Source: Luidia sarsii (Eukaryota > Echinodermata > Asteroidea > Paxillosida > Luidiidae). From it: a stretch of DNA of 64,000 nt. Where the stretch lies: contig OX465101.1 in the NCBI GenBank assembly GCA_949987565.1, forward strand, positions 27,442,456-27,506,455, read 5' to 3'. Positions within the stretch are counted from its first letter, which is position 1. Every line of letters begins with the position of its first letter. A program made the position numbers and the translations under genes. Under the pieces are notes generated by a model. The model was not told the DNA's origin. It was given only the letters and a program-made list of their open reading frames with translations, and did not search any database. This document shows positions 56,523 to 64,000 of this stretch, piece after piece.

Positions 56523-56950
56523 TGAGCCGGACAAATGGTAGGCACGGTCTGTCTGTCTGTCTGTGTATTTGTCCCTTGAGTTTGTGGGTTCAATCAATGC
56601 CAGATATGCGTTGCATATGCACGGATGCTTCTCGTATTAACATGGCAAAGGGCACACAGAGAATGCCAGAGGTTGTACGCAGACCCATTCACTCAGACGA
56701 CAGGCCTGCTGTATTAGCAATTGGCATCAGGTATTCCCATGGAATAATAGACAAGAGCCAAAGGTGGCAGCTGATCACCTTATGAATAAAATGAGTTCAC
56801 TTTAGTTTACATGTGCCGTGTCGGTGTTTCATGGATCATGAATTGGATACATGCTGCATTGGAAGCACCATAAATACATATACTGTTTGTATTCAGAGAA
56901 AGAAAAACAAACTGCTTTCTGCCTCAAAGGACCCCAAATGCTCTAAAAAA

Positions 56951-57072
56951 AATTGCAACCCACCATTCTGTTGACTTGAGTATTTGTTGTAGAAAATCCA
57001 TTGAAATAGAATTTGCAAAACCACCATTCTGTTGACTTGAGTATTTGTTGTAGAAAATCCATTGAAATAGAA
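56951..57072. repeat. 61-bp tandem duplication
   Basis: Two adjacent near-identical units containing CCACCATTCTGTTGACTTGA and GTAGAAAATCCATTGAAATA. Confidence 0.95.
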
Positions 57073-57078
57073 GTCAAA

Positions 57079-57175
57079 TAGAGTCTCCTTACGACGGGCA
57101 GAGTACAGAGTTACCATTGGGTCTTTTCTCTTAAGAGATGATGTACATGGATGGTGTCACCACAAACCTCCTACT
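57079..57175 (+). mobile_element. F6 fragment
   Basis: CTCTTAAGAGATGATGTACA and GGTGTCACCACAAACCTCC correspond to the outer part of the F6 right arm. Confidence 0.7.
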
Positions 57176-57226
57176 TGGTGTAATACACCATGCACAACTT
57201 CAAATCTTATCTCAAATGTTCCATAT

Positions 57227-57415
57227 TAGAGGTTTTTCAGTCCCGTGCGGTCAGCGCTCAATTCACGCGGACGTATGCGGAACGATTGCAAAATGTCCAA
57301 TAAAAATACTCAGATTCGATGTTTGCATGAGCGTCCGCGCATTTGGGCGCTCCTGTGGACATGCTAATCAGCCTTTGGCGGTCAAGTGACGTCATGTGAA
57401 AAAAACAAACCTCTA
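57227..57415. mobile_element. Inverted-repeat element with TAGAGG ends
   Basis: TAGAGGTTTTTCAG at the left and AACAAACCTCTA at the right, about 190 bp, GC-rich inside with TGACGTCAT near the right end. TA at both tips. Confidence 0.65.
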
Positions 57416-58144
57416 TACGTAGCCATGCCCTCATTCCTCAATGAGTGAGTTTGAAAGATATGTACCCACTGTGTTAGCACTTAGTGCACTGCAGACAAAT
57501 CAACCAGAATGGAGGGAACACATAGGGCACTTGTGTGATTATGTAGCCTCTTGCTCCAGACTGGAGCTCAAACTGGAGCTCATGTTACACAGCCAACTGT
57601 GTCGAGGCATACATTCTCTTGGGGAGCTGGCCCCAGAAATAGGAGACCTTACCCGCAGATGGTCCATTTCTCAAGGGATAGATACCAAAAATAAAAGCCA
57701 TTTCCTCAGGATACATCTTGTCCTCCTCGGGTATCAAGTTTAAACAAGAGAAAGAATACACTTTTCTTTATAGAAAGAAAGTGAAATCTTTCATCAGTGA
57801 AAAAAAAAAACACACCCCATCCTAAATGGACTGAATCATACTGCACATCCTGTTGATAAGTATTAATGATACGGATATGGTTGTGGATATGATAAATGAT
57901 TTGAATGGGTTTCCCTCATCAAACTCTGCATTGAAACTCGGCCCTTTAGGATCAAGGCACAGGTACCTGTTGTTTACTATTGATGATCAATTATGAAAAT
58001 AAAGTAAAAAACAATTGAATTCTGTTGTAGCAAGGTTGCGAGTACCTGTTCCAGGTCTCAGCCAGAGGAATGATGTCATCGCTCAGTCAGTGTTTGTATC
58101 TATGATGAACGTGAGACCGGCCGTCCTGCAGATTCAAATCCACC

Positions 58145-58240
58145 ACAACCTCGACCAGCTCGGTGGTCAAGTGTTTACAAAAACATCTGCACTAGAAAGC
58201 AGGAGTCGCGGGTTCGAATCCTGCCCGGGCTGCTGAGTAT
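58145..58240 (+). mobile_element. SINE family B, third copy
   Basis: ACCTCGACCAGCTCGGTGGT, then GGAGTCGCGGGTTCGAATCC (perfect B-box) and GCCCGGGCTGC. The tail is absent. Confidence 0.78.
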
Positions 58241-58280
58241 ACAATGCTCATTATATTCGGAGCTGTACAAGGCCTCTATA

Positions 58281-58713
58281 GGGCCATTCCCACCACAAAA
58301 ATAATCGCGATTTGAATCGCGATTCAAAAACCAGGTTTTTTTTTTTCATGTTCACACGGGCCAAAGAATTGCTTCAATGAAAATTGCAAGCCGGTTGCGG
58401 TTAGCAGTTGTTGTCAAATAGTGGGCGTGTCCCTGAGGATGGCCCACGCAGGGAGACATATAAAAAGCGCTGTCAATCAGAGCATGAGCGGTGCATTTTG
58501 GGATTAAAAGAAAGCGGTTCTGCGGAGCATTCCCACACACACCGGGTCGTAAATAAACACGATTATTTGAAAAAAAATCTCACTCTTAGAGGAGTCCGAA
58601 TCGCGATTCAAATCCCACTAATGATCGCGTTAATTGTGTCCACAAAAGAACGGAAAAGTGGAGTTTGAATCGCGGGTCAAATCGCGTTTATTTGGTGTAG
58701 TGGAAACAGCCCT
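58281..58713 (+). mobile_element. F4 element, second full copy (433 bp)
   Basis: GGGCCATTCCCACCACAAAA to TTTGGTGTAGTGGAAACAGC. It shares GGCCCACGCAGGGAGACATA and TGCATTTTGGGATTAAA with the other copies. Confidence 0.88.
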
Positions 58714-59682
58714 GTTGAGTTTGCCCCGCTGACAACAAGGCCCCTCCTCTGTGCCCACCATCGTGTAGAATGGTATATTATTAGAATATTGTTTGTTGCT
58801 CATTCAGCCGAGTCATTGCAGTGACACTATTGCTCTCTGAGTGCCTCCAGCATCTTGGTATTTGATCAGTGTCAACCTCCCTCTCTCTCATCAACCATTC
58901 CATACAAGTCCATTGATGCTCCCAAACAAGCTCTCCCATGTGGGTACCATCAAACCATTCCCGCCCCTCTCCCCCTCCTCCCACATCTAAACTCCCCCCC
59001 CCCCTTTCCCTCCCTCCTTCCCCAAGATGTAGCCTCGACAAAGACCTCTGACCTCTCCTCGCCGTGCCGTCACCATGGAAACTCCTGTATCGCAGCCGCC
59101 GAGCGGCCCGCTGTTTGCTCTTTTTGGCAGACCGGTGGCCCGATGCAGAGGCTCCCTCCCTAAATGTACGGAGCTCTGGCAGGTCTGAAGTGGCCACGGC
59201 GGTGGTTTGTGGCCAGACCAGAGGACAAATAGATGGTAGTGTTTCGGCCCGCGCAGTGACAAGCTGACAGAATGAATCAGAGTCCATGAAGAGATGTTGC
59301 CATCTGTCTGCTTTTGCCCCCCCCCCCCCAGACTTATTTTTTTTTTAGGAGCATTCGTGCATTATCACATTATCCGTTGATGAGGAGTCTCATTTCTTTG
59401 TGCGGGGAGGGGAGAGGGTGTGGGGAAAATCTCTGGTAACGGCAGTGCCCGATGGATTCATTCCCGTCCCGAGTATCGATACAATCGGCCTTTTTTTGCA
59501 TCCAGAGGGTGTTGCTTGCTTGCAAACAAACCGCCCCCCAAAAAACTCGACCTCATCCACAGTCCACGATTTGTTGGCTTGTTGTCAACTGAATGAATCT
59601 TGCTAGGGAGCTGCGGATGGCACTCACGCCCCGGGGGGGAAGGCTTAAAGACGATTTGGGGCCTGTGACAGAATAAGCCATG

Positions 59683-59890
59683 GGTTTGCGGCAGCACCGT
59701 GCAAATTTCTCTTTTGTGAGAGTGTGTAACAAAAATGTTTTAAAAAAATATAAAAAAAACAGGAGATACCCGATGTTTCCAACAGTATGCTCTGTTTGTC
59801 TTCATGCAGGAGGCTGCTCAGATGAACAGAGCATACTGTCCGAAATGTTGAGTTCCTCTGGTCCTTTTCAGAACCACGCGCAGTCACCAA
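59683..59890. mobile_element. F6 foldback element, diverged copy
   Basis: GGGTTTGCGGCAGCACCGTG opens the left arm. CCAACAGTATGCTCTGTTTG and AACAGAGCATACTGTCCGAA pair across the centre, and TCCTTTTCAGAACCACGCGC belongs to the right arm. Confidence 0.8.
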
Positions 59891-60156
59891 CAAGAAAATG
59901 CCAGGTGCTACCGGGTACCACAAAGCTATCACTTTCACCATCAAAACCTTCAAATCTCATCTGGTCCTGTGACAGCAGAGACATGGACAGGATTGGAGTC
60001 TGAGAGAATGACCAAGAAGGAATCCCACGAAACGAAAGGATGGCTGTGGGACTGACCTGACCTGACCCAACCCGACCAAGCCAGTGCAAAGCGATGTAGT
60101 CTCTGCACCAGTGTGTTGAACCCTTTTCGCAATTCCTCGTTTGCTTCTCTTTGCAG

Positions 60157-60243
60157 GCACGCTACAAGAAGGACTGCCAGTTGGCTGTGGAGTTGCTCCA
60201 GTGCACACCGTCCGGAGCCTACATGCAGCACAAAGTCAGCCAG
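60157..60243 (+). CDS. BEGAIN/TJAP1: BEGAIN/TJAP1-like gene, coding exon 4 of those visible
   Basis: An 87-nt, phase 0-0 exon (29 codons) with acceptor CTCTTTGCAG (AG at 60155-60156) and donor GTAAGG at 60244. It starts ARYKKDCQLAVELLQC and ends YMQHKVSQ. The block Y-(K/R)-x-DC-x-LA-x-(Q/E)LL-(Q/K)-C is the most diagnostic signature of the BEGAIN/TJAP1 family. The following HKVS and then LP-x-D at the start of the next exon resemble BEGAIN more than TJAP1, but an invertebrate gene may simply predate that split. Established knowledge: this segment sits just after the coiled coil in the vertebrate proteins. No catalytic function is expected. Confidence 0.92.
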
Positions 60244-60264
60244 GTAAGGGAGAGACTACCTGAG

Positions 60265-60312
60265 GCAGGCAGGGAGGGAGGGAGGGAGGGAGGAAGGGGG
60301 TAGGGGAAGGAG
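60265..60312. repeat. (GGGA)n microsatellite
   Basis: GGCAGGGAGGGAGGGAGGG and GGGGTAGGGG directly after the exon-4 donor. Confidence 0.95.
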
Positions 60313-60334
60313 GGAAGGTCGTGCAAGAAATTTG

Positions 60335-60468
60335 ATAGGAGTGGGACTTGGACCCAAGACCTCTGGCTTAACGTACCGGCACACAAACCTATCCAGTGTG
60401 ATAGCTGAGGTGGTAAGAGTACTGTCACATTGAGCCAGGGGTCTTGGGTTCAAGTCCTGGTCCTGTAT
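60335..60468. mobile_element. Inverted pair of tRNA-like SINE fragments
   Basis: Reverse fragment GGACTTGGACCCAAGACCTC (about 60342-60370), then a forward tRNA-like unit at 60395-60465 with GATAGCTGAGGTGGTAAGAG and GGTCTTGGGTTCAAGTCC. The two can pair over about 28 bp inside the 307-nt intron. Confidence 0.75.
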
Positions 60469-60550
60469 AATTTTTCTTTGCACAGTGTTGACACATTCTA
60501 TTGAAGAAAACAAACCTCTCAGCTCTGTGTAATCTTGTTTGGCTCTGCAG

Positions 60551-62245
60551 CTTCCTCACGACCTCCAGTACTATGTCCACCAGCTCATGGGTGAGATGAA
60601 CTACAGCAGCAGCAGTGGCGGTGGTGGCGGTGGTGTCAGCAGCGGCAACCAGCGGCAGCAGCCCGCTGCCTCCCATGGCCACAAGGGCTCGGACAATGTT
60701 CAGCCGCTGCTGGGCTCCTCGGGTAGCGGCAAGTCGTCATCGTCGATGTCGACGTCGGCCCACAACGGCTACCTGTCGGCCCGGGTCTACGACTCGGTGC
60801 CGGCCAACGTCATCGCCCGGGCCATGCAGCTGCGGGACGAGGAGGACCGCAAGGAGGTGGAGAAGCTGGTGCCGGCCCTGCGCGCAAGCAGCCGCAGCAA
60901 GCAGGAGGTGGCGGTGGCCCTGCACGACAAGGGCACCCAGACGGCGGCCGTCGCCAGCGTGGCGAGCGGCGGCGGCGGCGGCAGCGAGCAGACGGAGAGC
61001 CTGTGCGCCCGCTGCGGCTCGGAGATCATCACCCTCATCCCCATCGAGAAGGAGCCGGCCCGTCCGGAGCCGGAGCACGAGTCCAAGCTCCTGAATCTCC
61101 TGGACCTGTCGGAGCCGGCCCAGGCCCGGCCGGCCCCCATCAAGACCAACGAGAACCTCCTGCTGGACTTGCTGGACACGGGCGGCGCTCCGCCGGCCGG
61201 CCAGACGCCCTCGGAGCTCAGCCTGAAGCGCTCGCTGGAGAACCTGTCCCTGGCCGACCTGCTGCTGGACATCCCCAACGCCGAGCCCATGGCCAAGCCG
61301 CTGGGCACCGGCCGGCCGGACCGCGAGTCGGAGACCCCGAGCACGGCCGACATCATGTCCCTGATGTCGCCCATCGAGTCCTGCTCCCCGATGCAGGACG
61401 ACATGTCGGACAGCAGCAGTGCCAGCAAGGAGAGCCACATGGGCACCCCGAGCAGCGTGGGCTCGTCCCTCACCGAGGCCGACGCTGCCCTGGTCCCGCC
61501 CAAGCCGGCGGCCCCCAAGCCCACCGGCCCCGCCCGGCGCGTCCAGAGCGGCCCGACCCACCCGCAGATCCTGCAGAACCAGAAGAACAACAGCAGCAGC
61601 GGCAGCGGCGGCAACAGCCAGGGCATCCTGACAGAGGGCTCCCAGGGCCCGCTGGCGCCCGAGCCGGAGTTCAAGAAGGTGGGCAAGGCGGCCGTCATCA
61701 AGTCGCAGCAGAGGAGCCAGCGCTCGTCCGCTGTGGTCAGCGGCACGGCGCGGAACCCCACCGAGGAGACCAAGAGCCCCGCCCCGGCCATCAAGGACCA
61801 CGCCGCCAACACCACCACCACCACCACGGGCCTGGGCCAGAAGGGCTCCTCCGTCTTTCACAACCAGAACCAGGCCGCCCTCCCGGAGACGCCCAGCGCC
61901 GAGGAGAAGACGGAGCGGGTCTCCATGTACGTCAACGAGACCAACACGGAGAACTTGAAGAAGAAGGGTCAGACCAAGGCGCGGCTGGGCGGCGGCGGCG
62001 GAGGCGGAGGCACGGCCACCACCAAGCCCACGGGGCAGGTCATCGGCTCCCAGCATAACCGGCCCTCCAATCCCCGGCCTGGCCCCAACCCCGCCAACCC
62101 CGGCCCGACCCCGACGCCCAATCTCAACTCCGCCCCGAGTCTGGACGAGGACGCCAACTCGAACCCCACCACCAAGGCCAACCCGAGCCCCGCCGGCAAC
62201 CCCACTTCGGCCAAACCTCCTCACTTCCTGCAGACGAGTGTCTGA
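60551..62245 (+). CDS. BEGAIN/TJAP1: BEGAIN/TJAP1-like gene, terminal coding exon with disordered tail and stop
   Basis: Acceptor GGCTCTGCAG (AG at 60549-60550), then LPHDLQYYVHQLM completing the conserved post-coiled-coil region. The exon encodes 564 residues and ends with TGA at 62243-62245. Exon residues 79-92 (VYDSVPANVIARAM) match the family motif DSVP-x-x-VIA. The rest is low-complexity and disordered, rich in Gly, Ser, Pro, Ala and Asn. Visible short motifs: DKGTQT (126-131, LC8-type); a lone C-x-x-C (152-155); SKLLNLLDLSEP (178-189), LLLDLLD (203-209) and LADLLLDIP (234-242); a PxxPxR-like stretch; homopolymeric Thr and Gly runs; and C-terminal QTSV, a class I PDZ-ligand pattern. The exon is far more GC-rich than the rest of the window, with G or C in almost every third position, so other frames are also open. 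Together with the upstream exons it makes 708 residues; the N-terminus is missing. Confidence 0.92.
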   Translation, partial: LPHDLQYYVHQLMGEMNYSSSSGGGGGGVSSGNQRQQPAASHGHKGSDNVQPLLGSSGSGKSSSSMSTSAHNGYLSARVYDSVPANVIARAMQLRDEEDRKEVEKLVPALRASSRSKQEVAVALHDKGTQTAAVASVASGGGGGSEQTESLCARCGSEIITLIPIEKEPARPEPEHESKLLNLLDLSEPAQARPAPIKTNENLLLDLLDTGGAPPAGQTPSELSLKRSLENLSLADLLLDIPNAEPMAKPLGTGRPDRESETPSTADIMSLMSPIESCSPMQDDMSDSSSASKESHMGTPSSVGSSLTEADAALVPPKPAAPKPTGPARRVQSGPTHPQILQNQKNNSSSGSGGNSQGILTEGSQGPLAPEPEFKKVGKAAVIKSQQRSQRSSAVVSGTARNPTEETKSPAPAIKDHAANTTTTTTGLGQKGSSVFHNQNQAALPETPSAEEKTERVSMYVNETNTENLKKKGQTKARLGGGGGGGGTATTKPTGQVIGSQHNRPSNPRPGPNPANPGPTPTPNLNSAPSLDEDANSNPTTKANPSPAGNPTSAKPPHFLQTSV

Positions 62246-63714
62246 TGCTTCTCTTCGTACTTTCACATCGTTTTTACTTCCAGACGAGCTTTCAAAAACC
62301 AATTTTTTTAAAGAACCGTGTAATGTGGCAACAAATCATTAAAAAAGACTTATTCAGTGTCAGAGTTTCAGTGTTTCCTCGTGAACTTAAAAGAAAAAAA
62401 AAAAACGAAGAAAAGGGAAAAAATGCCAATTGTCTTGTTTGTGTATTAGAACAGCTCTTTCATCCAGTTGTAGAAAGTCGGAAATCTTTGCGGACTAAAG
62501 GCCAAGTACTTTGTATGCTCAGTGATGCAGATTGGGAAGGGCAGTAAACTGTATTGACTTAATAGATTTATCATGTACTGTGAGAAAACAAAATCATGGT
62601 GGTGTCACCACACAGCAATGACTAGTTGTGCTGAAAAAAAAAGACGAGCATTTTAGGATTCGAGCATTTTAGAATTCTGCCCTGGCTTATGTCACAATAT
62701 TTTGTTTTTAATCTTCCACATCTCAGCTTGTCTGAAGGTTTGTCAGAGTGTAGGCATCAAGTTTTAAATTTGTTTTTTTCAGTGAAAACTTTGTTTAGCT
62801 ATAATTTTGCTCGACACAAGAGAAATGCACTCGCATTTTTTTCATTTTTTTTTTCACTCATTTTTCTTTTAAAACTTTTTTAATCAAACATTCATCTCTG
62901 ACAATGACAATTTTACATTGCGAGATACTTAATCATTTAACTAGTTCCTTTTTTTACATTTGATTGCAGGTTTTTTATTATTGAGTTTTTAAATTTTAAG
63001 AGTTCATACTTTGAGATGGCCAAGATGTCTGAAAGGATATTTGGATGTGGCTGAATACAAGCTTTGAATCATTTTTTTTTTTTTGGGGGGGGAATTATGC
63101 AAATTTGTTTTCTTCTTTTCTTTTAAGGGACTTTTCATCTTCCCATAGATTATTTCTCAGAATCCGTAGAAGCTTGTGGTAGGACACACACCCCTGCCTT
63201 TCTTAACATTGAGTAGTGAGCAGGATGTATGCGCAGACATCAGAACAGAGTAGATGGTAGGCTTCTGATGCATTGCCAGTGATTTTGAGGACCTCCATCC
63301 AAATTGAAAATGTTCCTTCCCACAAGAGGCAGGTTTTGTCATAGGGCACCGTGCAACTGAAAATTACAGATTTTCCTTCCGATTTTATGCACTTCAGGTC
63401 TCCTCCACAAACATTTAAATTACTTTTGGGTTCACAATTATTTCATTTGGGGGAGTAGACTGGAGACAAGAAACCCCACAAAAACCAAGTACACCTTTTT
63501 GGTGCGTTTCAGAAGAAGAAGAAAATCGCCTCGGACGATCTTTACGGTCTCTTCAGGCTAAAAATGATGAGGGGTGACCTTTGAACCATGTCACTGGTTG
63601 CTCCAGCAAAAGAAATTTGCTTCGACTACCCGGCATGGCAACGGAACTGAGGTATACATTGAAGGGAAGGATTCTTGTTTTGAAGGGAAGGTGTCACAGC
63701 ATTTTAACGTCGTC
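62246..63714 (+). other. 3' untranslated region / 3' flank
   Basis: AT-rich sequence after the stop codon with many T and A runs and no repeat family I recognise. The only classical poly(A) signal variant I see is ATTAAA at 62338-62343, 93 nt after the stop; I found no AATAAA before the end of the window. The 3' end of the transcript is therefore not fixed and may lie further on. Confidence 0.4.
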
Positions 63715-63903
63715 ATTATGATATACCGTTAATAGAAAAAAATGTGGGAAAACTACTCATTGACTGAAAATGACATGCAATACATAAATCTCAAAAGTTA
63801 GAGGGCCCGACGTTTCATTCCTAGCAGGACCTTTCTCAAAGGCAAACAGGTCCTGCTAGGATCGAAACGTTGGGCCCTCTAACTTTTGATATTATGATCT
63901 GTC
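63715..63903 (-). mobile_element. F1 foldback element with degraded 13-bp target duplication
   Basis: ATTATGATATACC (63715-63727) and ATTATGATCTGTC (63891-63903) flank 163 bp in tail-first orientation: ACTCATTGACTGAAAATGAC, AATACATAAATCTCAAAAGT, and the arms AGAGGGCCCGACGTTTCATT and GGATCGAAACGTTGGGCCCT. Confidence 0.85.
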
Positions 63904-64000
63904 GTGAGTCGTTGACAATTCCTAGCTCATAAGTCATCATCTAATGACAACTTCACTTTTTTTCCTCGCTCACCTTTTCCCTCTCTCCTTTTTTTTTCTC

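Larger units (their letters stand above)
52512..60156 (+). other. Intron between visible exons 3 and 4 (7.6 kb)
   Basis: GTAAGA...TTGCAG intron. It holds the CCCTG block, several foldback elements (54.2, 54.7, 55.1, 55.4 and 57.2 kb), a SINE with a nested transposon at 56.1-56.5 kb, a 61-bp tandem duplication and an F4 copy. Plain stretches: 53391-54175, 55662-56106, 56523-56950, 57416-58144, 58714-59682 and 59891-60156. The 100-codon frame at 57441-57743 resembles nothing I know. Confidence 0.85.
60244..60550 (+). other. Short intron between visible exons 4 and 5 (307 nt)
   Basis: GTAAGG...CTGCAG intron. A GGGA repeat begins about 20 nt after the donor. An inverted pair of tRNA-like SINE fragments fills the middle and ends about 80 nt before the acceptor. 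Confidence 0.9.

Noticed and set aside
57441..57743. 100-codon frame with normal-looking composition in the third intron
   Set aside because: No recognised motif, no splice sites framing it in a way that joins the gene, and its length is compatible with chance.
60737..62302. 521-codon minus-strand frame opposite the last exon
   Set aside because: It is a shadow of GC-rich codons in the true frame. It is Leu/Arg/Gly/Ala-rich with no recognisable domain, and the + frame has family motifs and splice support.

Overview
The window is eukaryotic nuclear DNA from an invertebrate animal. It has introns with GT/AG splice sites, tRNA-derived SINEs, many short inverted-repeat transposons and very long simple repeats. 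The frequent ACATGTACATGTA-type motifs and the repeat mix suggest a marine deuterostome (echinoderm, hemichordate or amphioxus). That is a guess, and the sequence alone does not settle it.

Only one gene is supported. Five exons on the + strand (34170-34339, 48626-48692, 52404-52511, 60157-60243 and 60551-62245) join in frame to give the C-terminal 708 residues of a protein of the BEGAIN / TJAP1 family (brain-enriched guanylate-kinase-associated protein / tight-junction-associated protein 1). The first four exons encode the coiled coil. The last exon encodes the family motif KDC-x-LA-x-x-LLQC...HKVS-x-LP continued from exon 4, a DSVP-x-x-VIA motif and a long disordered tail. The tail carries an LC8-type KGTQT site, three DLL/dileucine-like clusters and a C-terminal QTSV that fits a class I PDZ ligand. 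The N-terminal exon(s) were not found. The four introns are 14.3, 3.7, 7.6 and 0.3 kb.

Positions 1-34169 hold no recognisable exon and are a mosaic of repeats. I separate at least eight dispersed families by comparing copies within the window. F1 is a ~145-165 bp foldback with flanking 13-bp target duplications. F2 is a ~370 bp inverted-repeat element with TTAA ends and a central palindrome. F3 is a ~145 bp foldback. F4 is a ~440 bp element. F5 is a ~335 bp relative of F2. F6 is a foldback with GGTGACACC ends and hammerhead-like cores. F7 and F8 have two copies each. There are also two tRNA-derived SINE families, at least five single-copy foldbacks, and minisatellites.

Positions 34170-62245 are the gene body. 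Its introns hold the same repeat families plus very large simple-repeat blocks: about 1.6 kb of a 9-bp CATCCTCGT-type repeat, about 0.8 kb of CCCTG, and several long CT tracts. A 200-N assembly gap lies at 35479-35678. Positions 62246-64000 are the AT-rich 3' flank, ending in another F1 copy.

The most unusual signal outside the gene is F1. Eight copies have readable flanking duplications, nearly all exactly 13 bp. F1 and F6 both carry a stem followed by GAAAC/GTC-like sequence that resembles part of a hammerhead ribozyme.
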